A stretch of 64,000 nucleotides of DNA from JAGRCP01 sp942490705 (GTDB lineage: Bacteria > Chloroflexota > Anaerolineae > Caldilineales > Caldilineaceae), in contig CALNXY010000005.1 of the NCBI GenBank assembly GCA_942490705.1, forward strand, positions 1 through 64,000, given 5' to 3'. The translations under genes and the position numbers were made by a program. Shown piece after piece: positions 35,885-46,156 of the stretch; positions within the stretch are counted from its first letter, which is position 1; each line of letters starts with the position of its first letter. Under the pieces are notes generated by a model. The model ran no database searches and was not told the DNA's origin. It was given only the letters and a program-made list of their open reading frames with translations.

Positions 35885-35912
35885 TAGAGAGCAGTAAGAT
35901 ACTAACTCTCTA
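35885..35912 (-). terminator. Hairpin terminator after the COP23-like gene
   Basis: TAGAGAG (35885-35891) pairs with CTCTCTA (35906-35912). On the minus strand it is followed by a run of eight T. It lies between convergent genes. Confidence 0.65.
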
Positions 35913-35964
35913 GAGAAAACAGGGAAAGAACATAGATATTAAGCCTCTTTCCCAATCGCTAAAT

Positions 35965-36678
35965 CTACTCAACAATAGGACCCAACTCGCTAGGATCGCC
36001 CGAACCACCAATGCTTCCAGAGATAGAATTTTGGAACTGAGCAAGGGTTCGTTGTGAATCAGCAAATGTAGCTCCATTCCCAGGTCTTAAGGTGAAGACT
36101 ACATTCTGGGTAGAAGCGTTTTCAGGATCATAGGAGATAAAGATTACCCGTTCTCCATTAACGCTTCCTACTGCCATTCTGTCGTTGAATGCTTGAGCAA
36201 CTTCAACAGGAGTAGTAGCACCAAAGGAGTAGGCGAGATTGGTTAAACGCGCACTGACGGTTTGACAACGGCTTTCAGGAGTGTATAATCCCTGGGGATT
36301 ACTAGAAGGAACATCTTCTGTCCACAGGATCATCGGTGTTCCGGTGAGTTCTCCTAAAGCAACGTACTGAGTAGAAAGATTATTTTCTGTGTACACAGGA
36401 TACTGTGCAGGATTGAAAGTAATTTCTACTACTTTTTCTTCCGTGGCAAAAGTGCCGTCTGCTTGAGGAACACATTCAAAAACCACTTTTTGGATCTGGC
36501 GTTCAAAAGCGCGAGGACCAGGATTGCTGCTCCACTCAACAGGAGAAGGAGATCCTTCACTAACCATTTGGGTTTGAGGATACTTAAAGTGTTGAGCTTG
36601 CGCTTCGGAAACTAAACCAAGTACACCAACAGCGGCTAATGTACCTAAAGCAATCAACTTAACTGAATTGTTAACCAT
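35965..36678 (-). CDS. COP23-domain secreted protein
   Basis: The start chosen is ATG at 36678 (MVNNSVKLIALGTLAAVGVL), which gives a signal peptide ending near SEAQAQ. An upstream ATG at 36720 would add 14 residues; GGAGG precedes 36678. The mature 210-residue part has VVFECVPQADGTFATEEKVV, PMILWTEDVP, ESRCQTVSARLTNLAYSFG and NGERVIFISYDPE, the COP23 family pattern. COP23 was described as a circadian-oscillating peripheral membrane protein in the nitrogen-fixing strain RF-1. The two Cys could form a disulfide. Its role is not known. Confidence 0.8.
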   Translation of the reverse strand: MVNNSVKLIALGTLAAVGVLGLVSEAQAQHFKYPQTQMVSEGSPSPVEWSSNPGPRAFERQIQKVVFECVPQADGTFATEEKVVEITFNPAQYPVYTENNLSTQYVALGELTGTPMILWTEDVPSSNPQGLYTPESRCQTVSARLTNLAYSFGATTPVEVAQAFNDRMAVGSVNGERVIFISYDPENASTQNVVFTLRPGNGATFADSQRTLAQFQNSISGSIGGSGDPSELGPIVE

Positions 36679-37068
36679 TTTGACCTCCAAAGAGTGTAAG
36701 GAGCAGTGTTTTAATAACAAGCTGCTGTATTATTCGATTGCCCTAAACTAAATTAGTTCAAGGGACTTTTACTACCTCACACCACACTTTATCGGTCGCT
36801 AAATTGTTTCTCTCTGCCTAGCACCTTACTTATTACAATAATCATTATAGCTCTTTAATTATGTTCAAAGTTGACAATCATAGCATTATTTTACAATTGG
36901 ATATTTATTGCGAATTTTATCAATAAAATCTTACTTTTTTAATACATAATACTATCTCAAATAATAGAGACTACCCCGAAAATTTAAGACGAATTTTATA
37001 ATTAAGTCAATGAGACTTTCTACACTGTAAAAAAAGCGATACAATCTAATCGTAAACCAATTTCAGAG
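36679..37068. promoter_or_regulatory. Divergent promoter region
   Basis: This 390-base AT-rich region separates the divergent COP23-like and DUF2301 genes and must hold both promoters. TTGACA-like and TATAAT-like matches (for example TTGACAATCATAGC near 36870) are too frequent in this AT-rich text to choose between. No coding sequence or RNA was recognised. Confidence 0.4.
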
Positions 37069-37737
37069 ATGACTATGAAGACAACATCAGAAACATTAGA
37101 CGTTTACCAGGGACAATTTGGGCAGTTTACCATTACCCCAGAAGACCTGAGAGGGGTTAAAATTTATCGGAGTGGTTTAGTTTTGTCAGCCATAAGTTTT
37201 GCCCTTGGTAGTGGCTTAATTTTAGGCAGAGGAGCAACCCCGTTAACATTAAGTTTATTGACCCCATTGTTTACTATATTTTGTCTTGGTTTGGGCATTA
37301 GCTTAATAACTATTCATATTTACTTGATCCCCCTCCATCGATTATTACAGGTATCATGGGGCATAGGAACAATTTCAGCTATAATTATGGCTTTGACTTG
37401 TCAAGAACCCTTAGCTTTATTTATTTACCATAATCCCGTAACATTATTCGGCGTAGGGTTTGTTTTTGTGGCATTGACAGGGATTTATTTTAAAGAGGCA
37501 TTTTGTTTTAATCGTCTGGAAACGAAATTTTTAACTCCCTTAGTTCCCACTCTTTTATTAGGTCACTTATTGGGTGTTTTACCTGTAGGGGTAGAACAGA
37601 TATTATTAGGGGTTTGGACAGGTTTATTCATTATTTTTGCCCTACGGAAAGTTATTCAACCCCTCGTTCCTGATATTGGGGATAAATCTGTGTTTACCTA
37701 TCTAAAACAACAGCGATCTGTCTCTGTGTCTCTGTGA
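37069..37737 (+). CDS. DUF2301 membrane protein
   Basis: The 222-residue protein starts with a 30-residue soluble segment ending EDLRGVKIYRSGLVLSAI, then six to seven membrane helices, and ends in a short soluble tail. The DUF2301 family is mainly cyanobacterial, and the position of IYFKEAFCFNRLETKFLTPL fits it. Function unknown. The start at ATG 37069 is preceded by a weak ribosome site. Confidence 0.75.
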   Translation: MTMKTTSETLDVYQGQFGQFTITPEDLRGVKIYRSGLVLSAISFALGSGLILGRGATPLTLSLLTPLFTIFCLGLGISLITIHIYLIPLHRLLQVSWGIGTISAIIMALTCQEPLALFIYHNPVTLFGVGFVFVALTGIYFKEAFCFNRLETKFLTPLVPTLLLGHLLGVLPVGVEQILLGVWTGLFIIFALRKVIQPLVPDIGDKSVFTYLKQQRSVSVSL

Positions 37738-38524
37738 ACATTTCCTAATTATTCCTATTTTTTTATTCAAGGTTTGATAAGGTGGTTATCGCTCTAGCAC
37801 GAGCCCAATTAAACAGCAATAATCCCCATTTTTCTGCTTTTTATTGATTTAACCCCCTTTTTTTGCGCCTTCTCTTTGTCTTCTCTCTGTCTTTTCTTCG
37901 TCTTTTCCCTTCCAAACCACCTCATTACTTTTCCTGTTTTCCGTGATCCACGCAGCTCCAGCGATCGCCTTATTTCGTGATCTTTTCATCAGAACAGACC
38001 CGAAGTGATCTCACAGCCTACGTGAGCTTTTCCCAAAACCCCTATCCCCATTCGCTTTTGCCGACTTTAGGTCGATGCGACATTTTTGCGTCGCTCCCCT
38101 ACATAATGCGAGTCACAATCATACTACGTTGGGGTCATTTCGGCCGCCTTCATTTTGTTGAATAACTGAACTTCCCCCCACAAAAAATGACGGAACCCTT
38201 ACCTAGAGGGAGTTGTAGCGATTTTTGTACTACCCGTTACTGGGTACAATCTCTCTGAAGCTTCTATGAAGTGGGTTTGAGGGAACCTCAAAAAATAACA
38301 CACTGTTAAAACCCTGATTATGTCTGGGTTTGACCAGACAAGGTTTTTCGCTTGTTCAAGAATATTTGTGAGAAATGCGGGATTGGCAATCGCACTCTTC
38401 TTGTCTACTGTTAAATGTCATTGCCCTGTTCCATATCTGTGTTACCTGTTACTTTTGCATTGAATTAGGGAACCCTAAGACTACAAAAACCTCAAATCTG
38501 TTGATTAAAAAAAGGAGCAAATAG
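37738..38524 (+). promoter_or_regulatory. Long leader upstream of the peptide precursor, with terminator-like hairpin
   Basis: This 787-base gap contains no gene I trust. A hairpin GTCTGG-GTTTGA-CCAGAC (38322-38339) can extend outward with AACC/AGGTT and is followed by TTTTT, like a terminator or attenuator on the plus strand. A second small dyad ACCC-GTTACT-GGGT is at 38232-38245. AAGGAG lies just before the precursor start at 38525. The leader could hold promoter and attenuation control of the peptide cluster. Confidence 0.45.
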
Positions 38525-38665
38525 ATGGCAAATCATCAAACACTCGAATCGACGACCATGGAAGACTTGTTTAATGAAATTTCTGAAGATTTAGCAGAAA
38601 CCATTAATGGTGGTCTTCACAGCAACTGTCATGCACAAATTGCTTTTCAAGCAGTTTCTGTATAA
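38525..38665 (+). CDS. Double-glycine leader peptide precursor (bacteriocin/RiPP-like)
   Basis: This 46-residue gene begins MANHQTLESTTMEDLFNEIS and continues EDLAETINGG, a leader of the double-glycine type. Cleavage after Gly30 would release the 16-residue core LHSNCHAQIAFQAVSV, with one Cys, two His and one Ser near its start. AAGGAG stands eight bases before ATG 38525. It is followed by a cupin, a C39-peptidase ABC transporter and an HlyD-type gene, the kind of exporter that cuts such leaders. I infer a secreted, possibly modified peptide. The core matches nothing I know. Confidence 0.75.
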   Translation: MANHQTLESTTMEDLFNEISEDLAETINGGLHSNCHAQIAFQAVSV

Positions 38666-38841
38666 CCCTTAAGAATTTACTGATGACTTTAAATTTTGAA
38701 ATCTATCAGTAAATTTATTCAAAAACTGTCTGTAGATTCTGGTATAGAGATAATTGTTATTAAATGCCAGAAAACATAAGCTTTGCTCTTGGCTAATAAC
38801 TTTATATCTATACCAGTTTTTTTTACAATCTTCAATTAAAT

Positions 38842-39524
38842 ATGGTTAATTTAACTGTTTGTTCAAAATCACGAAATTTTGAAGTTAAATCTGACGGCAT
38901 CTGTCAGCTAATGGAAAATCCATCTATTAGTCTAGATCAATTTCCTCATCGTTCTCCTTATTATTTTTCTCGATTTTTAAACGATTTAGACTCCTTAGTT
39001 GAATTAACTTCTGATGACTTAGAAATTATCAGAATAGCCACAATTTTAACTAGACGTTTTCTATCAGAATCTTCTTGGATTATTAATGTATGTCCTCAGC
39101 CTGATCCTGAAACATTTTCTGCAATTAATCCTCTATATCGTGATCCCAATTGTCCTTTTGAAGTTCATGTCTTCTCTTGGCTTCCCCAAAACTCAGGGGT
39201 TCATAGTCATGGAAGTTGGAGTATTGTCGCTATCTTGGGAGATACCAGTAATGGTCGAGAATTAAATTATTTTTGGACTCGGTTTGATGATAAAGAAAAA
39301 GATGGTTATGCCATCGTTAAACCTGTTAGTAAGCAAATGTTAGAACCAGGAGATATTATTGGATTTACATCAGATGCGATCCACAATATCAAGTCTCTCT
39401 CTGCTGAAAATGAACCGAACCCAAATCATCCCAAACCAACCTTAATGTTTAATATTTTGGCAAACGAAATCCTAGTGGTCGTTATATGTTTAACCCGTTC
39501 GACAATACGTTTACTAACTACTAA
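38842..39524 (+). pseudogene. Cysteine-dioxygenase-like cupin, frameshifted at its 3' end
   Basis: This gene encodes a cupin of the cysteine dioxygenase group. Metal ligands are His121 and His123 in GVHSHGSWSIVAILGD and His181 in SDAIHNI. GDIIGFTSDAIHNIKS is the second cupin block. The frame breaks near 39462 after LMFNI. In the next frame it continues GRYMFNPFDNTFTNY and ends TAA 39522-39524, one base before the transporter ATG. Family enzymes oxidise thiols with Fe(II) and O2. Here it may act on free cysteine or on the Cys of the adjacent precursor; the second is inference from position. The full length would be about 227 residues. Confidence 0.75.
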
Positions 39525-39525
39525 G

Positions 39526-41655
39526 ATGAAATACTCTAATGTTCTACAACATAATCAAGAAGATTGTGGTGCTGCTTGTTTAGCTACTATTTCTAAACAT
39601 TATGGCAAATCTTTACCTTAATCATATTCGGGCGCTTGCAGGAACAGGACAACAAGGAACAACTCTGTTAGGGTTAAAACGGGGAGCAGAAGCTCTAGGG
39701 TTTAATGCTCGCTCGGTTACAGCTTCAGCAGTTATTTTAGAGCGTATTGAAAAAGCTCCTTTACCAGCAATTATTCACTGGAAAGGCCATCATTGGGTTG
39801 TTTTATATGGCAGAAAAGGAAAAAAGTTTATTATTGCTGATCCTGCTCGACCTGGGATTCAATATCTTGAACAAACTTACCTAAGAGAAGCTTGGAGAGA
39901 TTGGGTGATGCTTCTTTTGGAACCCGATCCAGTACGTTTCTTTGAACAAGAAGATCAAAAGAACAAAATTGGCAGTTTCAAACTATTTCTTCAAAGCATT
40001 TTCCCCTCGTTCTATCTTACCCTCGCTTAATACTCAACTTATTGTTGGATTATTCTCTTTAGCTCTTCCATTCCTTATCCAGATTTTGACAGATGATGTA
40101 CTGGTTCGACAAGATAGCCAATTACTCTCAACTATTGCCCTTGGGGTAGTAGTAATTAGTCTTATAAGTAACGGTCTAAGACTCATTCAATCAAACTTAG
40201 TGGCAAACCTAGCACAACGAGTACAACTCGGACTTAATTTTGAATTCAGTCGCCAAATTTTGCGTTTACCTCTCAATTATTACGAAACTCGTCGTAGTGG
40301 AGAAATTGCCAGTCGTTTAGAGGATGTTCAACAAATTAACCAATTAGTCTCTCAAGTCTTAGTCACTTTTCCGAGTCAACTGTTTATTGCTCTGGCTTCT
40401 TTACTATTAATGTTATTTTATAGCATAAAATTAACGATCACGGCGATATCCATTGTTATTTTAATGGCATTACCCACAATAATTTACTTCCCATCTCAGA
40501 ATAAAGTTCGTATCTGCTTAGCATAGAAAATCAAGGAGTTTAGTGAGACATTCAAGGTTCTTTAACCCTAAAACAACGGAGCAGCTCCTCAATTTTGGGA
40601 AGAGTTCCAAAGTCGCTTTATTCGTTTGCCAATCTTACTTTAAAACCCTAAAAATTCTATTATTAATAATACCTTCTATCTATTTCTGTATTGGTAATAT
40701 TCTCTGCTTGGTTAGGTAGTTTATGGTAATTGAGCAAGATTACTTGGTTGTTTTAGCATTTAATAGCATGAATGGTAATCTTTTCCTATTTACTACTACC
40801 ACCCTTAATTTTATTGATCAATTTATTCGTACCCAAACCGCAGTAGAACGTCTAGGGGAAGTGATTGAGGTCAAGGCTGAAACCGAAAATGATTATCAGA
40901 AATCATTTGCCGACCTTAAGGCTAACGAGAATATTATTTGTACCAATCTCAGTTTTCATCATCCAGGTCGCCTCGACTTGCTAAAAAATTTTTCTATCAC
41001 CCTACCTGGAGGCAAAATAATTGCTTTAATTGGTCAATCAGGTTGCGGAAAAAGCACCCTAGTTAAAGTAATTCAGGGTTGTACAACCCAATCTGGCAAT
41101 ATCGGTTTGGTATTTATAACAACAAGATCTCTAGATGTTACGACAACAAATCTTTTAGTCCCTCAAGATGTCCATTTTTGGGGTCGTTCCATTATCGAGA
41201 ACTTTCGCTTAGGCTCTCCTTCTGTCACCTTTGAGCAAATTGTTGAAGCTTGTCGGCTGACAGGGGCTGATGAATTTATCAGTCAATTTCCCGATAAATA
41301 TCAAACGATTTTAGGAGAATTTGGGGCTAATCTTTCGGGTGGACAGCGACAGAGGTTAGCCCCGCCAGACAATGATTAACAATCCACCCATCCTAATTTT
41401 AGATGAATCCACTGGCGCACTCGATCCGGTCAGTGAAACGGAAGTCTTGAATAACTTACTAAGCCAAAGGCAAAATAAAACGACCATTATGATCACTCAC
41501 CGTCCTAGAGTGATACAAAGGGGAGGGTGGTTAGTGAGCGAGGTCAATTAAAAATAGAAGGAAACTGAGGACTTATGCAACAAACAGGCGAGCATTCAAG
41601 ATTTTTGATTGCTGAAATGCAGAAACCGAAAACATCCTACCCGTTTTTCTCCTGA
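39526..41655 (+). pseudogene. Peptidase-containing ABC transporter (C39), multiply frameshifted
   Basis: The N-terminus MKYSNVLQHNQEDCGAACLA is a C39 peptidase with its catalytic Cys; the His is in HHWVVLYGR and the Asp in IIADPARPG. A membrane domain follows (LPFLIQILTDDVLVRQDSQL, NYYETRRSGEIASRLEDV), then the ATPase: Walker A GQSGCGKST, signature LSGGQRQRLA, Walker B ILDESTGALDPVS and THRPRV. The reading frame breaks at least near 39620, 39990, 40500, 40720 and 41370, and part of the membrane domain near 40500-40720 is poorly readable. Such proteins cut double-glycine leaders and export the core peptide. As it stands the gene could not make a working protein. Confidence 0.85.
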
Positions 41656-43168
41656 AAAAGACAATCAAACAACAACTCGACAACAACAAGCTCAAAACGC
41701 TTCGGCTCAAGCCCCTCAAACCAATTTACCTACCCTGAGAGATAATGAAGGTCTCCCATCTGTACAAGCCTGGATAACCTGGGGCGGATGTTGTGTGGCG
41801 GCTACCGTTGTCGTCGGCATTATCGGAGGAAGTGCTATTAAATATAAAACCACTGTTAAAGCCCAGGCGACCCTACGTCCCAATGGTGAATTACATTTAG
41901 TGCAAGCCACTGCAGCAGGGGTGGTTAAAGAAATTTGGGTCAAAGAAAATCAACAGGTTAAACAAGGGGATATCATTGCTAGTTTAGATAATTCCTCCCT
42001 AGAAATTCAAAAAAGTCAGTTACAAAGTCAAATCCAACAAGCCAAACTACAATTGACTCAGCTAAATGGACAAATTCAAGCATTGATAGTCAAAGTTTGC
42101 CGAAGAAAATCGTGCGAATCGGGCGATTTCCTCGGCTAAAGCGGAATTTGAGCGTCGTAATCGACAACATCAAGATCAACAAGTAGTTTCTTTAACCGAA
42201 GTTCAAGAGGCTCAAGCTAATTTGAATTCGGCTCGAAATGAATGGCAAAGAGTTCAGGCAACTCCAATCAGATCAAGAGATTTAAACGCGTAGCTTCTTT
42301 GAAACTCCTACGCAAGCAACTCGAACGGTATCAAAACATTGCATGGTTGGTGCTTACCCACAATCAATTAGAAGAAGACAAATTGCAGTTGAGCAACAAG
42401 AATATATGGTTGAAATTCAGGAAAATACGATTAAGCGCAAAAACAAGTCATCAAACAGCAAGAACAATCTATCAAGTCGCTATGGCTAGATTGCAACGGG
42501 CTAAAACTATGCTTAATCCCACTCAAGCTGACATGGAAATTGCCTTAGAAGACATTGCTCAAGAACGCGCCATAGCCCAAGCCACCCATGCAACCCTGAT
42601 TCGAGAACGTGAAAGTTTATTGCAACAACGCATTGGGACTCAAAAACAGCTTGAGCGTGATCAACGTCAACTCGAACAGATTGAGATTGATCTAACCAAG
42701 ATGAAGGTTATTGCTACGGCTAAGGGCAGTATTGCTCGGTTAAATTTACGCAACCCTGGTCAAATGGTCAATTCTGGACAAGAAATCGCTCAACTGATTC
42801 CTGAAAATACGTCTTTGGTGATAGAAGCATCTATCTTACCCTCTGAGATTAGTCAGATTAAAGTTGGTCAGCCAGTGCAAATGCAGGTGTCTGCTTGTCC
42901 CTATCCTGATTATGGAACCCTTCCGGGTGTTGTTAGTCAGATATCTCAAGATACCATGACATCTTCAGATGTTGATGCTAGCAATTTAACCAAGGTTAAT
43001 CAAAGGACTGCCTTTTATAAAGTAACCATCAAACCTACTCGTTTCGTACTAGGAAAAGGAGAAAATGTCTGCTCTGTTCAATTAGGAATGGAAGGCAGAG
43101 CCAATATTATTTCTAAGGAAGAATCTTTGCAATTTTTTGAGAAAAGCACGACTCTTGAGAATATTTAG
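41609..43168 (+). pseudogene. HlyD-family adaptor, frameshifted
   Basis: This is the membrane-fusion protein of the exporter. A hydrophobic anchor (VAATVVVGIIGGSAIKY) is followed by the lipoyl-like half KAQATLRPNGELHLVQATAA and KEIWVKENQQVKQGDIIASL, a long coiled coil, and the second half MKVIATAKGSIARLNLRNPG, then GQPVQMQVSACPYPDYGTLP. Frame changes lie near 42090 and 42250. It joins the inner-membrane ABC transporter to an outer-membrane channel. It is placed directly after the transporter, with overlap. With repaired frames it would be about 510 residues. Confidence 0.85.
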
Positions 43169-43203
43169 TTTTTTAGTTACTATATTTTTACTACTAAATC
43201 GCC

Positions 43204-44310
43204 CTAATCTTTTTGGTCACGTTCTAAGTATTGAATGAGATAATTGATAACTATTTGAGGAGAAATGTGATTCATACAAGGATGATTGTTAATTAAACAA
43301 GTTTTATTTTTAAACCGATTTTCTTCACAGAGTGTACACTTAAAGTCTGAAAAAGCAATTTTGACATGAGGTTGTCGTGGAGCCCATAATTGAAAGGGAC
43401 TCGCACCATCTCCTTCATGATCATTCCCAAAAATGGCGATGGTTAAGCAACCAACAGCACAAGCAATATGCAACGGACCTGAGTCTAAAACAAGAGCCAC
43501 TTTTGCTTGGCGAAAAGCACCGGCTAATTCAACTAAAGAAGTTTTTCCTCTTAGATCAATTAAGGAACTATCATTTAATAAGTCTTCTTCTATACCGCCG
43601 CCGTAATAAAGTTTTTGCTGAATTTTGGGAGTGTTTCCCACTAATCCTACGGTGACTTGGTGAGCTTCACACCATCGTATAACTTGTTTCCAATTTTCAA
43701 CTGGCCACATTTTGGCCGGGCGAGTAGCCGTTACACTAATTAAAATATAGGGACGGAAAAAGGGTGGTCGGCTAGGGAGTTCTAATCGAAAAAAATCAGT
43801 TTCAACATACGCAAGACGGCAAAAAATTTCGCTGATATAGTTACTTTTGAGAATTTGTTGATATCTCTTCAAAAAAGCCCAACTATTCCAGTCAGAATCA
43901 GCTAGTATTTTTTGGACAGGGTCTTGACTGGTATCAACTTTACTACGGAAATCACGAGATAACGCAGCCCCCGAAAAATACATTGGGATGATTATTAAGA
44001 CAACATTAATTTCACTGAACTCACACAGTTATAGCTAAATCGTATAACCGGCTATTTCACGGCGATGATATACGAGTAAATTCTTCAAGGAAATTTGAAC
44101 TTTCACTGTAAATAGAAAACCGCCAATCAATATAAGGACAATATCTCTCAAAATCTTTGGTAATTTCACTGCCGAAAAAGTCAATGCTACAGTTAGGATA
44201 TTTTTCTTTTAGTCCCCTCAATAAAGGAGTTGTGACAACAAAGTTTCCTACTTTTGCAGAAGAAAAAATAGCAAATGTGGCTTCAAACGTAGGGTTGATT
44301 AGAAAAACAT
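43204..44310 (-). pseudogene. Glycosyltransferase family 9-like protein, frameshifted
   Basis: The intact 3' part from ATG-like 43983 (259 residues) contains ISVTATRPAKMWPVENWKQV, KVALVLDSGPLHIACAVGCL and TIAIFGNDHEGDGASPFQLW, the GT9 (heptosyltransferase) C-terminal domain. Upstream, in shifted frames, AIFSSAKVGNFVVTTPLLRG and EKYPNCSIDFFGSEITKDFE give the N-terminal domain. Frame breaks lie near 44050 and the start cannot be fixed. GT9 enzymes move sugars from nucleotide donors to lipid or protein. Confidence 0.75.
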
Positions 44311-44496
44311 TGCATCTTCAAATAAGCATGGGGTGAAAATATTGTAGTTGATAACAGATATAAAGGTGCTTTTTAAATGCTATAATTTAGTTTAACCGAT
44401 TAACTAAAGCTGTCAATAAATTTTTACAAAAGTTGAACAGTAAAATTTCCAAGAAATACTCATTCAAAGAACATCAATCGCGAGGGTTGCAATTTT

Positions 44497-45931
44497 ATGA
44501 GTAACGACAAAATCGATAGACCGAGTGAACAGTCTACTGTAGCTTATGCTTTACAACAGTATCGTGAAAAAAATTATGATGAAGTAGAAAGAGTGTGTCA
44601 TAACCTGCTAGAAACAGAACCAGACCGCATTGATGTTCTCAATGTTCTTGCCGCCCTTGCTCTAAAAACAGACAAACCAGACAAAGCAATCAGTTTCTAT
44701 CAACGACTTGCTCGCTTAGAACCGAACAATTCAAGTTTACACAAAGATGGGAAGTATTGCGTTTGCTTTAAATAGGACTGAACAATGTCTGGAATCTTAT
44801 CGAAAAGCATACGCTCTAGATCCTCAATCTACAAACGCTTGCTTAGACCTCGGTTGTGCTTGCGCTAGCTTTGGATACACACAAGAGGCAATTTCTTTAT
44901 TTGAACAAGTTTTAACCGCTGAACCGAATAATATAACAGCTCGATGGAATCGAGCTATATCTCTTCTCGTAATCGGTAATCTTCAAGTTGGTTTTGCCGA
45001 ATATGAGAAATATCGATCGCAGCATGCAAGGGAATTTTTCAGAAGTCCCGACTATTTTGCAGAACCCATTTGGGATGGATCTGATATAAATCAGAAAACC
45101 ATTCTACTACATACCGATGATGGCTATGGAGATACGATTCAGTTTATTCGTTATGCACCACTTGTTCGGGCCAGAGGGGCAAACGTTATTTTTACTTGCC
45201 CTAAACCGCTTTTACGTTTATTGTCTGTGCTCAAAGGAGTTGACGAACTTCTAGAAGAAAATGCCATAGAAGAAGGTGCTTTACCTAAATTTGATGTTCA
45301 TGCTCCCCTTCTTAGCTTACCTTACTGCCTTTCAACCAATATAGATAATATCCCAAAAGATATTCCCTATATTTCTTTGTTCTCTCAAGCTTCAATTTCC
45401 CAAAACTTCCCGAAATTCCTTACTACCACCTACAATCTTCTCAAAGTTGGCATCGTGTAGACCAGTGGTTCACGTCAAAGAGCGAAAGACTCAATTTGAA
45501 ATGTGGACAAAATCCACGAGATTGTCCACTTTCTTATTTTATTAAGTTACTTTCTATTGAAGGGGTCAGTTTATTCAGTTTACAAATGGGAGAAAGTGCT
45601 TCTGAACTTGATAGTTTTCGTCAAGATGAACGAATACAGGTTTGAGTTTCTTTATACAAGATTTTGCTGATACTGCTTTTTAATTGACCAACTTGATTTA
45701 ATTATTTCTACGATACTTCCGTAGCCCATTTGGCCTCGGAGCCAAGGTTTGGACTTTACTTCCCTTTTTCCTGACTGGCGTTGGTTAAAAGATCGTTCTG
45801 ATACTCCTTGGTATCCAACAATGAAATTATTTCGCCAACATAGTCCACAAGATTGGGATAGCGTCTTTACACAAGTCATTCCAGCATTAGAAAAGGAACG
45901 GGACGCAAAACAATTAGGTTCCCTCACATAA
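44497..45931 (+). pseudogene. TPR protein with GT-B-like C-terminus, frameshifted
   Basis: The first part (ATG 44497) has TPR units (AYALQQYREKNYDEVERVCH, PDKAISFYQRLARLEPNNSS) and continues after a frame change near 44750 with CLESYRKAYALDPQSTNACL. The second half reads HTDDGYGDTIQFIRYAPLVR and, after further breaks near 45460, 45650 and 45740, DTSVAHLA and PFFPDWRWLKDRSDTPWYPT, a TPR plus GT-B fold protein common in cyanobacteria. At least four frame changes are needed. It belongs with the preceding GT9 gene as a possible surface-sugar or export accessory. Confidence 0.75.
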
Positions 45932-45956
45932 CCTAAAAAGAATACTAATCCATGTA

Positions 45957-46156
45957 TTAGACCTCTTGCAAAAGTCTTTCGTGATACAATGAAGAGTTAT
46001 CCATTTTTTTAGTTTCCCCGAATAACTGTCAGATTGGCGATAGCCAAGAATTTAATTGTTCAAAAAAATCCAGGGATTTAGGGGATCTTGTCCCGTAAAG
46101 TTAGTCAAAAAAATAATTTTTCATCATACCACAAAACATTTTTGCAAGAGGTCTAA
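45957..46156. mobile_element. 200-base MITE-like element with 17-base terminal inverted repeats
   Basis: TTAGACCTCTTGCAAAA (45957-45973) is the exact reverse complement of the sequence at 46140-46156. The inside (about 165 bases) has no transposase. Ends of the form AGACCTCTTGCAAAA are known from cyanobacterial IS elements, so this is probably a non-autonomous derivative. No clear target duplication was seen. It supplies the last codons of the TspO-like gene. Confidence 0.8.
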
